The notes under the pieces were generated by a model. The model did not search any database, had not been told where the DNA came from, and saw nothing but the letters and a program-made list of their open reading frames with translations. From contig PCDI01000006.1 of assembly GCA_002778195.1 (NCBI GenBank), positions 411,021 to 475,020 on the forward strand: a stretch of DNA of 64,000 bases. Reading direction: 5' to 3'. Origin of the DNA: Raffaelea ambrosiae. Its lineage: Eukaryota > Ascomycota > Sordariomycetes > Ophiostomatales > Ophiostomataceae. This document shows positions 1-11,204 of this stretch, one piece after another. How positions within the stretch are numbered: position 1 is the first letter of the stretch; each line of letters begins with the position of its first letter. The position numbers and the translations under genes are program-made.

Positions 1-39
1 CTGGCCGAGCTAACCAACCTGCTGTTGTCTTGCATCTAG

Positions 40-3004
40 GCCAATCTCCAGCCGACCCAGGCAGTCAGTGTGCTCCAAGATCGTGTGCGACGGATAGCCA
101 AAGTCAATCAAGAGATTGCCGACTGGCTCCAGGTAGGATGCGCCCGCCCGAGGCCAGGCCCCAGCCGGCTGCGAGAACCCGAACATGCGATGCTGAGTGA
201 GACCCGCTTGAACACAGGAACGAAGAAAGGTCGAAGAGCAGTATGCGGCCAGCCTGAAGAAGCTCTTTCTCTTCAAGGTGCCGAACGCGTCTTCGGATTT
301 GGGGTAGGTTGCGCCCTTTTCCTGTCTCCTGTCTCCTGTTTCCTGATTCCTGTTTCCTCTTGTTCGTTGCCCTACAATGCGCCGAACTGTCGTGACTGAC
401 AATGCGGGCTGTCCTGTCTACCAGAGTGTTCCAGCCAGCATGGGACGGCGTCCTGCGATCGGTCGAAAGCATTGCGAACTCCCACCTGATCTTTAGCCAG
501 CGGATCGAGAAGGATGTCGAGGGTCCTCTGCGCGCCTTCCAGTCCAAAAAGGAAATGTCCAATATGGCGACGATTTCGGGCAACCTGCAGGGCATGGCCA
601 AGGAGCTGGAGGAGGCCCAGGACCGCTCCGACAAGCTCAACAAGAAGGCCGGCAAGGCAAGCGCTCAGAAGATGGACTATGCCTCGTCGAGGCTCGAAGG
701 AGCTACCCAGCAGTGGGAGTCGCAGTCGCCGTTCATATTCGAAACGCTGCAGGCTCTCGATGAGCAGCGCATCAACCAGCTGCGCGATCTCTTGACCCAA
801 TTGGAGACACACGAGGTGGAGCAGGCAACACGGACCCAGTCAGCCGCCGAGGCCATGCTGAACGTCATTCTAGAGATCAAGACCGAGGACGAGGTCCAGA
901 CCTTTGTGCAGCGCGTCACTGCGGGCCGCCCGAAGATCGAGAAGCGGTCCAACACCCGACAGTCCAGCATTGTCGGCTCAGTCTCAGGCCGACAGAGTGT
1001 GGTGGGCTCGCTCTCAGGCCGGCCACAGTCATCACACGCGGGCCATGTGCCAGTGCGGGACTCTATGCCTCCGCCGCCGCCGCCGCCGCCGCCGCAGCAG
1101 CAGCAGCAGCAGCAGCAGAGCTCCTTCACCCACGACGACGACATCTCGGAGCACTCCCGGAACGAGACGCCAGCAACCGAGTCGAAGCTGCGCAGCCGCA
1201 TTGGCACCATGCTTGGCAGACGGCGACAGAGCATACACGGCGGCTTTGGCCAGCTTTCGCCGTCCAAAGGCGCGAACATCTCCTCTTTCAACCGTGGCAG
1301 CATCGGCAGCAGCCACGGCCGCTCAGTCTCCCCTCGCGGATCGTCGTACAATCTCAACGAGACCCATAATCGGCTGTCGTCGTTGGCCGAGACTCCCGAC
1401 TCGCCGGAGCCGCCAAGAACGGCCGATGCCAGGACCATGCCGTCTCGGGAGGGTACCACGAACGGGGTGCATGACACACCCGCAAAGACGTCGAGACCGG
1501 GCACCAATACCTCCCAGCCTGCCGCCGTGTTTGACGACATCTTTTCTGTCCCTCCTCCTTCCGGCCCGCCTCCGTCTCAGCAGAGAGGAACGACAGAGCC
1601 CACTCCAGCTGCGGCTACCAAGGACGCAGACGGCTACACTGTTCCTCCGCAAATGAACGACCCCATCTCACTGGCTCAAAGAGATGCCGCTGCTGCTGGC
1701 TCGACAGAGGATGCTGACCAGGGCTTCAGGGTGAACATCAAGAATGAGCCCGTGGCCGAGGAGGATGCTGCCGCTAGGAAGGCGGCCCTGTCTAACGTTG
1801 CGAGCACGCTTTCGCAGGCCATGCCGTCGCGTAGGGGTGGCACAGTCCGTGGCCGTAGAGACGTCCGTAACACTATCTTTGTTTCCTCCCCTCCGCTTGC
1901 TGAAGGGTCTGCGTTCATGCCCCAGGCGCTGCCGCACACACCAACATTCTCTTCCACGGCGTCCAAGCCTTCGGTCGTGGCTGCTCTGGCCTCCGAGGCC
2001 AGCACGACTGGAACGTCAGACACCCAGTCAGTACGATCTGCGACATCTCTCGGCGGCATTGCCAATTTTAAGCACCCTGACATGACGAACCCCGGCCTGA
2101 ACTCGTCCATCATCGAGACAGTGTCGGCTGAGTTTGAAGACGGCGAGCTGAAGTCGACCAAGATTGCTGGCGAAATTGCGTTCTCGTACAACACCAGCAA
2201 TGGAACATCCAAAGGTGAGTTCTCTGTTCTTGGCAGTCTATGTGTTTCTCCGCCACGAGCCAATAATCGCATTAGCTAACAACAAGTGCAGATTCCGAGG
2301 TCATCCGCATCAACAACTTCCCACTCCTCGAAGTCATTGGACCCAACCGGATTTTCGTACAAAACACACCCGCTGCCGACGAGTTTGCGCTCAACACAAA
2401 CCATTTGCAGCAGAAGCCGACGGTGGGCTTCACCTTCCGTGCTCACTCGGAAAACGCCACCTCGCTGGCGGCGCACTGCCCGCTCTCCATTAAGCCCGCC
2501 TGGAAGCCGACGGGCGACAAGCTCGGCCTACTCCTTCAGTACCGGCTCAACCCTGACGCCAAACTGGCGCATCCCGTTACGCTGCGCAATGTTATCTTTA
2601 TCGCGACGTACGAAGGTGCTCGCGCCAGCGGTGCCCAGACGAAGCCGAGCGGCACGCACCTCAAAGACAAGCACCTGGTGTACTGGCGCGTGGGTGACGT
2701 GGCCCTGACTGACAGCTGGGCCAAGATTGTATGCCGCATCGTGGGCGACCAAGGCGGCGAGCCGAAGCCCGGACATATTGAGGCGCGTTGGGAGTATGCG
2801 ACGACCGAGTCGGCAGCCTCGTCTAGCGGTATCGGCATCACGATCAGCCAGCTGCTGTCGACTGGCAGCAACGGGAGCAAGGGTAAAGACGCTGAAGATC
2901 CGTTTGCCGACGAGAGCGTGGCAACCCCGCGGTCGACTGCGGGAAGCTGGGGCGATGTGCCGTTGGTGCGGCAGATTGTCAGCGGACGGTACGAGGCGAA
3001 GTGA
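40..3004 (+). CDS. syp1: Syp1/FCHo-type muniscin endocytic adaptor, 5' end cut off
   Basis: Early endocytic adaptor that binds curved plasma membrane through an F-BAR domain and cargo/Ede1 through a C-terminal mu-homology domain. Four coding exons are visible: 40-132, 218-303, 425-2214, 2292-3004. Position 40 follows a TAG acceptor, so the start codon lies left of the window. Splicing restores the F-BAR helix (KVNQEIADWLQ joined to ERRKVEEQY, then VFQPAWDGVL). A disordered middle rich in Ser/Pro/Gln follows, with a Pro8-Gln8 run, and then the mu-homology domain (from about nt 2120; KDSEVIRINNFPLLEVIGP across the last intron). An ATG near 401 lies inside intron 2 and should not be used as a start. 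The family assignment is firm; only the N-terminal tens of residues are missing. Confidence 0.9.
1071..1118 (+). repeat. CCG(8)-CAG(8) microsatellite in the syp1 coding region
   Basis: Two adjoining pure trinucleotide runs encode Pro8 followed by Gln8 in the disordered middle of the muniscin. Being in-frame, length changes would only alter the linker. Confidence 0.95.
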
Positions 3005-3634
3005 AGGAAGAGCATGGCATGTGGTGATTTCCAGGAGAGGTGGGAGCGGTTGTTGTCTTCTTTATCTGCAGTTGCGCGTGTCGTTTTCTTCTTCCAGTAT
3101 ATCACTTTTGCTATGCCTTTTTTTTTGTTCCTGCTTTTCCAGCTTTTTTCTTGCGTTCATTTTTCTTTCTGTTTGTTTCTCTTTCTTTTTGCTGTCGACT
3201 TTGCATATGTCACTTTTGCCGATTATACCTGTTTAGTTTTGCCCTCTTTTTTGGTCTCGTTTTGGTTTATTGTGCATACCAATGGGAGCTTTACCCAGTA
3301 GCTTTTGGGGATAGACGTTGTCTGTATTAGCCAGTCCAGGTGGATATGCTTGTTTGTATAACAAAAGATGTCGAGAGCTGTCTGTGTACAAGGGTTGGCC
3401 ATCTGTTCAGAGCACCAGCAAGTGTTGGCAATTGTGTTTGTACGAAAGTGATGGAACATGCCATTTGTTTTTTCCCTTGTGCTTATTATTGTTGCTGTAC
3501 ACCATCCAAGAAATGCCGTTGATTCATTAAAAAATTACACCACACCCGTTTCTTTATCTTACTTTTACACATCCCGTCACATGTACGACAACAACAACAA
3601 CAGCAGCAGCAGCATCCTCTCCAATTCCCCATTC
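3005..3634. other. Convergent intergenic region syp1/mad1
   Basis: Contains the 3' flanks of both genes. It is T-rich in its first 200 bases (3060-3260), as expected for 3' untranslated sequence, with a small CAA/CAG microsatellite at about 3590-3612. No coding region is supported. Confidence 0.6.
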
Positions 3635-5971
3635 TCAGACATTTGCCTGTCCCGTCCGAGCTTGCTCTTCATAAAATTCGAGTGTGAGCGCGGCCAGGAA
3701 CCCCGGGATGCACCCCTTGTCGCGGACCCAGAACCGGATCTGGTCGTCGATCCGCTGCGCAAACGCCGACCGCGGCCCGCCGCCCACCTTCATCGTCCCC
3801 CGCTCGCCGTCAAAGACAATGCTCTTCTCGTTCTCGTCCGTCTGGCTCGGGCAGTAGACGCTCTCGACGCGCATCTTGCCGTTGGGAATAAACGTAACGT
3901 GCCACCCCAGCGTGCTTTCGACCGCCTCCTTGAACTCGGCCGACTTGGCCGCCCACACCTCTTTGAGTCGTCGGGCCGTCTTTTGTGCCGATGCCGTCTC
4001 GGCCTGCGCCGCGGCAATCTCGCGCTGGCCCGCCGCTAGCACGGACATGGGAACCGTAGTGAACGAGGACGTGGTCTTCCCCTTGCCCTGGATGTGCGCC
4101 AACAGCTCGGCATTCTCCTTTTGCAGCGCGTCCAGGGTCGACCGCTTGACGGCCTCAAAGTCCGAGGTCGGATTGGACCGCAGGGCCAGCACGCGCACAC
4201 CCGCGGCCTGCTTCTCGACGGCCAGTTGCTCGCGCACGACTGTCAGCTCGGTCTCGAGCGCACGCTGGGCCGTGTGCGCGGCCGACAGCTCGTCCTGCAG
4301 CTTGCGCGTCTTGCGGGCCAGCTGGCCCACCTGTTCGCTGCTGCTGTTGCTGCTGTTGCTGTTTCCGTTGCCGTTGGCATCCATGTCGTCGTCGGGATGT
4401 GCCCGCTTGGCACCCGCTACCACGTTGTCGCCAGACGTAGATGCAAACTCGAGGGTTGACAGTTCCTTGTGCAACGCCTCTGCCTCGGCACGGTACTTGT
4501 CCACGAGGTCTTCCAGCTCCTTGATGCGGTCGGCTTTTTGCTGGTCAAACTGCTCCGAGTGGAAGGTGATGTCCTCCGTGTCAAAGGCCTTGAGCTGAGC
4601 ACGCAGGTACTCGACTTCCTTGACGGCCAGTGCTCGCTGCCGCTCCAGTCGGGCCCGTGCCTTGTCCGCATTCACGCCGCCACCGCTGCCTGCTGCAGAG
4701 CCATTCGCAGCAGCCTCATTCGCAGTCTTCAGTCGCTTCAGCTCGTCTTCCACGGCCCGTTTCTGCGCCTGCAGCGACTGCACGTCGGCCTCGCGCTGGG
4801 CCATCTCCGGCTCAATGGCGCCCAGCCGCTCCGTCAGCTCGGCCGTCCGGTAGCGCTCCTGCATGAGCGCCTTGGCCAGCGACTCGGGCGAGTCGAACTC
4901 GGCCGTCGGCTGTCCGTTTTCGTCCGTGGTCTGCAGGTAGGCCGCCCAGGAGCGGTGCTCGGCCTCGAGCCGCTGCCGCTGGATGCGCTCCTCGGCCAGC
5001 TCCTGCTCCACCGCCTGCGCGCTCTCCAGCTTGCGCATCAGCGACCGCTTCTCCTCCTCGACAATCTCGACCGCCTTGTGCGTCTGCCGCAAGTGCCGCA
5101 GCTCCGTCAGCTGCTCGCGGTTGGTGGCCTCCAGCGCGCGGATGTGGCTGACCTGGTCCTTCAGCTCGCGGCGGATGATCTCCATGGTCGCGGCGTCGCC
5201 CGTCTGTGCTTTCAGCCGCAAGACTTCTGTCTCGAGCTGCCCCGTCTGCACCTCCCGCTCGGCCAGCTGGGCCTGGGCGGCCTGCAGCGCCGCCTCCTGC
5301 GCCTGGGCGGCCTCCTCGCGCTCCTGCAGCTGCCGCTGTGCCGTGGCTATCTGGGCCTGCAGGTCGGCCGTGCGCTTGTCGCTGCGGCGGGCCGCCTCGT
5401 CCTTGGTGGTGTTCAGGTCCTCGAGCTGCTCCTGCACGAGACGGGCCTCCTCGTGGGCGTCGCGCAGCTTGCGCTCGAGCTCCTTTTGGCGCGCGTCCTG
5501 GTCGCCGCGGGCGCTGTCGAGTTCTGTCTGGAGAGACTCGATTTTCCGCTCCGCGGCCGCCCGCTCGGCCTCAGCGGCCTGCCGCTGCTTGAAGTCGACC
5601 TCTGCTTTTCGCCGGGCCTCGCGGAGCTCGGTCTCGTGTTGTAGACGGGCCATCTCCTTCTCCTGCTCAAACGTGTTGACCTTGTACTGGAGGGTGCCGA
5701 CGTCGGCCTTGAGCTGCTCGATGCGCCGGCGCTGGGTCTCGTACTCTTCGGCGTCAGGGGGCGCCATGTTTTCCTTGCTGCTTTCGCGTGAGATGGCCCG
5801 ATAGGAGGATGGGGCGGCCACCGAGGCGCTCTGTTGTTGTGAGGAGGGCCGCGAAGGGATCGGCTGTCGACTGGGCGTCTGTCGAGGCTGACGGCCCGTC
5901 CCCGTGGCGGACTCGCCCGTGAAGAGATCGTAGGATGGCTGGTTGGACGTGGTGCGGTTGTTCGGGGCCAT
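3635..5971 (-). CDS. mad1: Spindle assembly checkpoint protein Mad1
   Basis: Kinetochore and nuclear-pore-associated checkpoint protein that recruits and converts Mad2. Single exon, 778 residues, the usual size for fungal Mad1. The N-terminal 90 residues are Ser/Thr/Gln-rich and disordered. Residues about 80-560 are almost continuous coiled coil (Glu/Ala/Gln/Arg heptads). The block RVLALRSNP and the following KENAEL segment correspond to the Mad2-binding neighbourhood. TARRLKEVW carries the RLK motif used for Bub1 binding, followed by the globular C-terminal domain (STLGWHVTFIPNGKMRVES). A Gln/Asn/Ser microsatellite lies near nt 4340-4370. It is divergent from tam41, with an 850-bp shared upstream region. 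Confidence is high because RLK motif, coiled coil and C-terminal fold occur in the right order. Confidence 0.93.
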   Translation of the reverse strand: MAPNNRTTSNQPSYDLFTGESATGTGRQPRQTPSRQPIPSRPSSQQQSASVAAPSSYRAISRESSKENMAPPDAEEYETQRRRIEQLKADVGTLQYKVNTFEQEKEMARLQHETELREARRKAEVDFKQRQAAEAERAAAERKIESLQTELDSARGDQDARQKELERKLRDAHEEARLVQEQLEDLNTTKDEAARRSDKRTADLQAQIATAQRQLQEREEAAQAQEAALQAAQAQLAEREVQTGQLETEVLRLKAQTGDAATMEIIRRELKDQVSHIRALEATNREQLTELRHLRQTHKAVEIVEEEKRSLMRKLESAQAVEQELAEERIQRQRLEAEHRSWAAYLQTTDENGQPTAEFDSPESLAKALMQERYRTAELTERLGAIEPEMAQREADVQSLQAQKRAVEDELKRLKTANEAAANGSAAGSGGGVNADKARARLERQRALAVKEVEYLRAQLKAFDTEDITFHSEQFDQQKADRIKELEDLVDKYRAEAEALHKELSTLEFASTSGDNVVAGAKRAHPDDDMDANGNGNSNSSNSSSEQVGQLARKTRKLQDELSAAHTAQRALETELTVVREQLAVEKQAAGVRVLALRSNPTSDFEAVKRSTLDALQKENAELLAHIQGKGKTTSSFTTVPMSVLAAGQREIAAAQAETASAQKTARRLKEVWAAKSAEFKEAVESTLGWHVTFIPNGKMRVESVYCPSQTDENEKSIVFDGERGTMKVGGGPRSAFAQRIDDQIRFWVRDKGCIPGFLAALTLEFYEEQARTGQANV

Positions 5972-6823
5972 CTAGGGTAGTGGGAGGAACGCTGGGTTAG
6001 ATTGTTGGACTGCGGCAGTACACTCCCTTGTTTGCAAAATGTTGGGGCAAAACTCACATTTGCTGGCTGGCACCGTCGTGTGCGGCGCAGTAGTCCGCCG
6101 CCAGTTCTGAGAACGGTGTTTCTGCTATAGTGCTACGGCGTTCGTCTGCGTTCCAAACCCGCCTAAGGGCGCCGTCAGCTCCAGCTTCAATCGTACGGCG
6201 TTGCTCGTCGATGTCGATACTCTGCTGGCTCAAGAAACGCGTCTAGCTTGCGCGTGGCGTTCTTTGCTACGCATCGTGGTCACGTGTCTATGAAGAAAAG
6301 TGGGGTCTGCCAGCTACAAAATACAAATGTGCTGCCAATAGGGGCATGGAAGTGTTTCGGGGACGCTATTTATGGTCAGGCAGCTATGTTTCCTGTTTTT
6401 GACCTTCATCGGAGGAACTCTTCATCGAAGGAATACGAGTGGAAGCAAAGGTACTCTGTCTGTTGCTCACCAGCTCTGGACCCTGAATGCTCCTCTTGTT
6501 CAACGCCGTCTGGTGGGCTTAGCTCCGGCACGATGCACTAAACCGTTTTGGCCCCAGTTTTTTTTTGTTAGTTACATTTCCCGACCAAAAGCTTCACCCC
6601 GAAGCTTGTTCCCCCCAGCCCAGGGATCTGCCTCTCTCCATCATCCCACACGCCCGCCTATGGATACCGGCCCTCGCTAGCACCGCGGCAGCTGTGGCTG
6701 CTCTCTGCATTCGTGGGATTCTCTCTTCCGACAGCTGAACAGCCACTCTCTCCTCCCTCCGCCATCCAGGCCAGCTGCCGCTCTCTTGCTGGCCATTTTT
6801 TGCTTCCAAAGCAGCAATTCAAA
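5972..6823. other. Divergent promoter region mad1/tam41
   Basis: 852 bases between two divergent start codons. No recognisable gene. TTATTTATGG-like and pyrimidine-rich segments occur near 6365-6380 and 6600-6660, but no convincing core element could be fixed. Confidence 0.5.
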
Positions 6824-8546
6824 ATGCGCTCAACCACAGCAGCTCTGCGCGTCCTGGTAAGCTCGGCCCGACGGCTTGGCTGGTGCTCACCGGCAACGGC
6901 AGGCCTCGGGTGACTCCTGGGGGCTCGTGGGCTGACCAAAGATGCAGAACGCAGGTGCCAATGCCTCCTCTCTTCGACTCGCCCGCCTCCCATCTGCCCA
7001 TCCATGTCACGATATCTCCGGTCTGCGCCGGCGACGAGCCGCTGCGTTCCTCGGCTGTGCGGCGGGCCAGCGGCGGTTCGCGTCTACCACGCCCGCGCAG
7101 CCCACGTCCTCCGCCGCTTCCGATGCCTCGTCCACCGCGTCGACGACACCCAGCTCCCAGTCCCCCGAGCCGGAAGACTGGGAAGACAACCCGAATTTCA
7201 ACATTGAAAAGTTCTCGGAGCTGCCGCACAGTAACTTTGGCGTCAACCAGCACATGATCATCAACGACGAGTTCAAGGAGGCGCTGCGGCAAATTCTCTG
7301 GCAGTTCCGGGCACCCATTCGCTATGCATTCGCGTACGGCTCGGGCGTGTTCCCGCAGAGCAAGGCGGACGGCGCGGCGACCGAGGCCGAGATCAAGGCG
7401 ATCCACCCCAAAGCACCGCTGAGTGTGCAGCGCGCGCAGGACGGCACGCCCAAGATGATCGACTTCATTTTTGGCGTGACCTTTACGCAGCACTGGCACA
7501 GCCTCAACATCCACCAGCACCGCGACCACTACAGCGGGCTGGCGTCACTGGGCTCGGGCGCGGTGTCGTACGTGCAGGACAACTGGGGCGCCGGCGTGTA
7601 CTACAATCCGTATGTCGTCGTCAACGGCATCCTGGTCAAGTACGGCGTCGTCAACCTGGACACGCTGTGCACCGACCTGAGCGAGTGGCAGACGCTGTAC
7701 CTGGCCGGCCGGCTGCACAAGCCGGTCAAGATCCTGCGGGACGACGCGCGCGTGCGCCTGGCCAACCAGATCAACCTGCTGTCGGCGCTGCGCACGGCTC
7801 TGCTGCTGCTGCCGCCGGCGTTCACGGAGCTCGAGCTGTACAGCACCATTGCGGCCATCTCGTACCTGGGCGACCCGCGCATGAGCCTGCCGACGGAGAA
7901 CCCGGCCAAGGTGTCCAACATTGTCACGCACAACATGAGCAACTTCCGCTGGCTGTACGCGCCGCTCATCGAGACGCTGCCCAATGCCCAGTTCAACGAC
8001 CCGGGCTGCTCGGAGCGCGACTGGCTCTCCAACGACGCCTCCAACCTGCGCCTCGTCCAGGACATGGACCCGGTCAAGCGCGCCAACATGGTCCGCCGCC
8101 TGCCCAAGGCCTTCCGCGAGCGCCTGTACTTCCAGTACCGCAAGAAGTTCTCCATCCCCCGCGCCGAGTTCGACCAGATGATGCACGCTTCGCGCGACGA
8201 GGACCCGGCCAACGGTGGCAGTTTCCGGCGCCAGCATGCCGGCGAGTTCGAGCGGCGCATCGTCGAGGACGACACGGCGACAATGCACAAGTACGTGCGC
8301 CAGGTGATCAAGCAGACGATCAACTGGCCGAGCACGACCCAGAGCATGAAGGGACTCGTCACAGCGGGTGTGGGTCGGTCCTTACGGTACATGGGCGAGA
8401 AATGGGACAAATGGCGGCAAGGGAACAAGTCCCCACCGGCGCCTGCCTCCATAGCTGCACCAGCAACGCCCGAGGCGTCAGCATCAACCCCAGCACCCGC
8501 CGAGAGCCAAGTGCCAAAGGAAGAGGAGAAGAAGAAGACAGCATAG
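6824..8546 (+). CDS. tam41: Mitochondrial CDP-diacylglycerol synthase Tam41
   Basis: Inner-membrane, matrix-facing nucleotidyltransferase-fold enzyme making CDP-diacylglycerol from phosphatidic acid and CTP for cardiolipin synthesis. Exons 6824-6856 and 6948-8546 (543 residues). The first exon encodes MRSTTAALRVL; the 91-base intron has GTAAGC, a GCTGAC branch site and an ATGCAG acceptor. The ATG at 6942 overlaps that acceptor, so it is not the start. The N-terminus is Arg/Ser/Ala-rich and lacks acids, as for a matrix presequence. The family signature FAYGSGVFPQ follows at about residue 130, and the Tam41 fold continues to about residue 480. The C-terminal 60 residues are Ala/Pro-rich with a Lys/Glu end (KEEEKKK). 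Very high G/C at third positions throughout. Confidence 0.92.
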
Positions 8547-8949
8547 ATCTGACGTAACAATCACTGGTTCTCGGGAGCAGGAGGCAGGGGCGTTTGTGAT
8601 GCAGTGTACTACTTTTTCTTTTTCTTGGACATAGCATTACTAGGGAGCAAAGGAGAATCCATTGCTAGACAGCATACGGCCTTTTCACGACACACTCGTT
8701 TTGTACAATTTCGATTTCCTTTTGTTTACCTTTTGTTGTTTTGTTTTCGCATCTGTGTTTTTAGCTGCCTTGATTACTTGTACATAGAAAAAGAAAAGGA
8801 AGAGAAAGAAAGATGAGGACGTTTGCACAGCGTGGTTCTCTGATGATATACAAATACAGACATACACAGATGGGTCATAGGAAAAGAAAGAAGTGCAGTT
8901 ATACGAATACATGGAAACCTCACGAACCTCCCTCTCAAATGAAAACAAT
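8547..8949. other. Convergent intergenic region tam41/kinase
   Basis: 3' flanks of two converging genes, T-rich then A/G-rich (8765-8815). No gene seen. Confidence 0.5.
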
Positions 8950-11204
8950 CTAAGCAACACGACGGAAAAACAGCGCAGCGTACAGACGCTTGAAGTACCT
9001 CGACAAAGCAGCATGAAGCTTGACAGGCTGAGCGGCAGGTTCAGCCACCGGCTCGACATGAGTCTCGACGGCCGGTTTGACAGCTCCCTCGACAGCAAGC
9101 TTGATAGCTCGTTCGAGCGCTCGGTCGACGGCCCGCTCGATAGCAGGGTCCACAATGCGCTCGACGGCCCGTTCCACGGCCCGCTCGACAGCTTGTTCGA
9201 CGGGTGTCTCGGCGTCTGGCGCGTTCGCCCGCTCGACGACAGACTCGACGACCCGCTCGGCAACGGGCTCAGCGGCAGGGCCAACAACAGGCTCACTATC
9301 AGGCTCTTCATCCTTGGTAAACCACGGGTCTTTGAGAATCTCCTCGGCTGTCGGGCGCTTCTCGGGGTCATACTGGAGAATGCGCCGGATGAGCGCCTTG
9401 ATCTCGCTGGCTTCCTCCACAGAAAGGCGCGGCACGACAATATTGTTGGCTTCGCTGGCCTCTTGATGGGACATTAGGCCATTCTCCTCGTTGACAAAGC
9501 CGTCGTCGAAGTTGCCTTTCAAATTGCCATCCACATTCATATTGTCCAGGTCTCTGGCTCCATTGCCGGTGCCATTAGCGAGCCATTTGCTCTCGTTGCA
9601 GCCGCTGTCGTTGTCCCAGTCCATGGTTTCGCCTTGGAGGCCGCCATTGTCACTGCCCAGATTGCCATTGGCACCGTTCACGGTGCTGTCGTCCGAATCC
9701 AGGCCAATATGGAGCTCGTCTTCGCCGCCGTCCGGGTTGCCCTGATGCAAGTTGTCGTGGGAATTGTTTTGGTTGTCCCCAAACACAGCCTGGTCAAAGG
9801 CTGTTTCCAAGTCGGGCTCGGCATCGAAAAGCTGCGGCTTTTGTCCCCTCCTCATAGGTCCTCCCACAATATCATTGTATCTCTTCTTGTCGGGTGTGAA
9901 GTACAGGTGCGACCTGTCCCATTTCTCGTAAAGATCATCGGGTAGCGGGCCAAGCTTGGAAGTGAGCTGTAGCAGGTGCAGGTCGTTCTCATCGTCCATC
10001 AGTCGGCTTCTGATTATGGATTGCTTGTCATCCTCGTTGCTTGGCTCGTCATCGTCACTAGCCGTCAAGTCCGGGAAACAGGTGATTTCAAACAGCTGAG
10101 TGCCTGTCAGAAGCTCATAAACAAGGCATCCAAAGCTCCAGATGTCTGCGGCTTCGTTGACTTCTTGTGCCAATAGGTGTTCGGGCGCCCGCAGACCAAG
10201 GGGTGTCACAAATGAGTATGGGGGGTTGGAAACGAAATAAGCTACGGAATCGGTAGTCAGCACACGCCAGTCGCATACAGTCAAAGGTAACGCAGAATAT
10301 GACAGAGTGGCACATTACGAACCTCCACCTAGGTCAGAGAGCTTGACCTTGAAGCCATCGCTTGTGTCGGCATAGGATGTGAGTGACTGGGGAAGGCAGA
10401 GATACTTGGGCTTGGACGAATCGTTCTCGGTAGGCTGTTGCAGGGCGAACACGTCGAAGTCGTTGCTGTCGTCCTGGCGAAGATCTTTTTCGCTCACGGA
10501 ATCAATGCCACCATTCGTCAGGGTGAAGAGAATGTTCCCGCCATGGAAGTCGCCGTGCGCGATGCCCTGGCTGTGGAGAAAGGCCAGCGCTTGGATGGTT
10601 TGCTTGAGAATGGACTTTGCCATCTTTGGCGGAAACGTGTTGCAGAAGCTCGTCTGGTATGGCTGCCGGCATAAATGACTCCTCACTCGGTTGGCATTTG
10701 GGCCCATGGCTTCCAGCACGATGCATGTGTGAAGACCGTTGGGTCCCTCGACCGTGAACTCATCCAACATCTTGGTGATGTGCTGGTCCGTCTTCGAAGG
10801 AGACAGCCAAGCAAGGCGTCGCCACATGGAGGCTTCCATTGGCTCTTGGGGGATTCTGGAGGCGAGGACCTTCAAAGCGACATATCTTAGGTTTCTGTAG
10901 TCGATGTCAGTGGGTTTCAAGTATCTCTCACGGGAGCATACTCCAACTGGGAGACATACACAAGATCACGAGCCAGCCAGACGGTAGAAAAGGAGCCTTC
11001 TCCCAACTTCCTGATGACCTTGTACTGGCCGTCCTTGAAGAGGTCACCTAGATGAACAGGATGGTAGCCGCCTGGGCAGTAATGGTCTTCCATCTCACAG
11101 TCAGGTATCATTTTCCATTCGCAGCGTGGCTCTTCATCATCCAGGGGCTCCTCGTCTGGGAGGCCTGCCTGGGGACTTGCAGACGGCGATGGTGGTTGAG
11201 ACAT
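8950..11204 (-). CDS. SRPK-type serine/threonine protein kinase with AVER-repeat tail
   Basis: SR-protein-kinase family (Sky1/Dsk1/SRPK relatives). Exons on the minus strand: 11204-10960, 10894-10323, 10241-8950 (702 residues). The start at 11204 gives MSQPPSPSAS. The kinase opens with GGYHPVHLGDLFKDGQYKV and the glycine loop GEGSFSTVW; the VAIK-equivalent is VALKV. The catalytic loop is HGDFHGGNILF, the magnesium loop is the SRPK-style DLG, and the APE-equivalent is LRAPE. As in SRPKs, a long acidic Asp/Asn-rich insert (nt about 9550-9830) splits the C-lobe, which resumes at EEASEIKALIRRILQYDPEKRPTAEEIL (given in parts: EEASEIKALIRRIL, then YDPEKRPTAEEIL). The last 110 residues are degenerate A-V-E-R tetrads, a feature I do not know from this family. 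Intron 2 starts GTTCGT and has a TGCTGAC branch site. Confidence 0.88.
9060..9260 (-). repeat. Degenerate 12-bp tandem repeat encoding (AVER)n
   Basis: On the plus strand the unit resembles CGACGGCCCGCT with variants, and translates on the minus strand as tetrads AVER, AVEG, AVDR, RVVE and similar. It forms most of the C-terminal tail of the kinase. Confidence 0.75.

Noticed and set aside
401..424. ATG near 401 as start of the first gene
   Set aside because: It lies inside an intron ending CTACCAG at 424; two upstream exons (40-132, 218-303) complete the F-BAR domain.
4469..5644. 391-codon plus-strand frame rich in Leu/Arg/Gln
   Set aside because: Antisense shadow of the mad1 coiled coil; the minus-strand protein has all family motifs.
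9060..9260. Possible CRISPR-like array
   Set aside because: Degenerate 12-bp coding repeats in a eukaryotic kinase gene, with no spacers.
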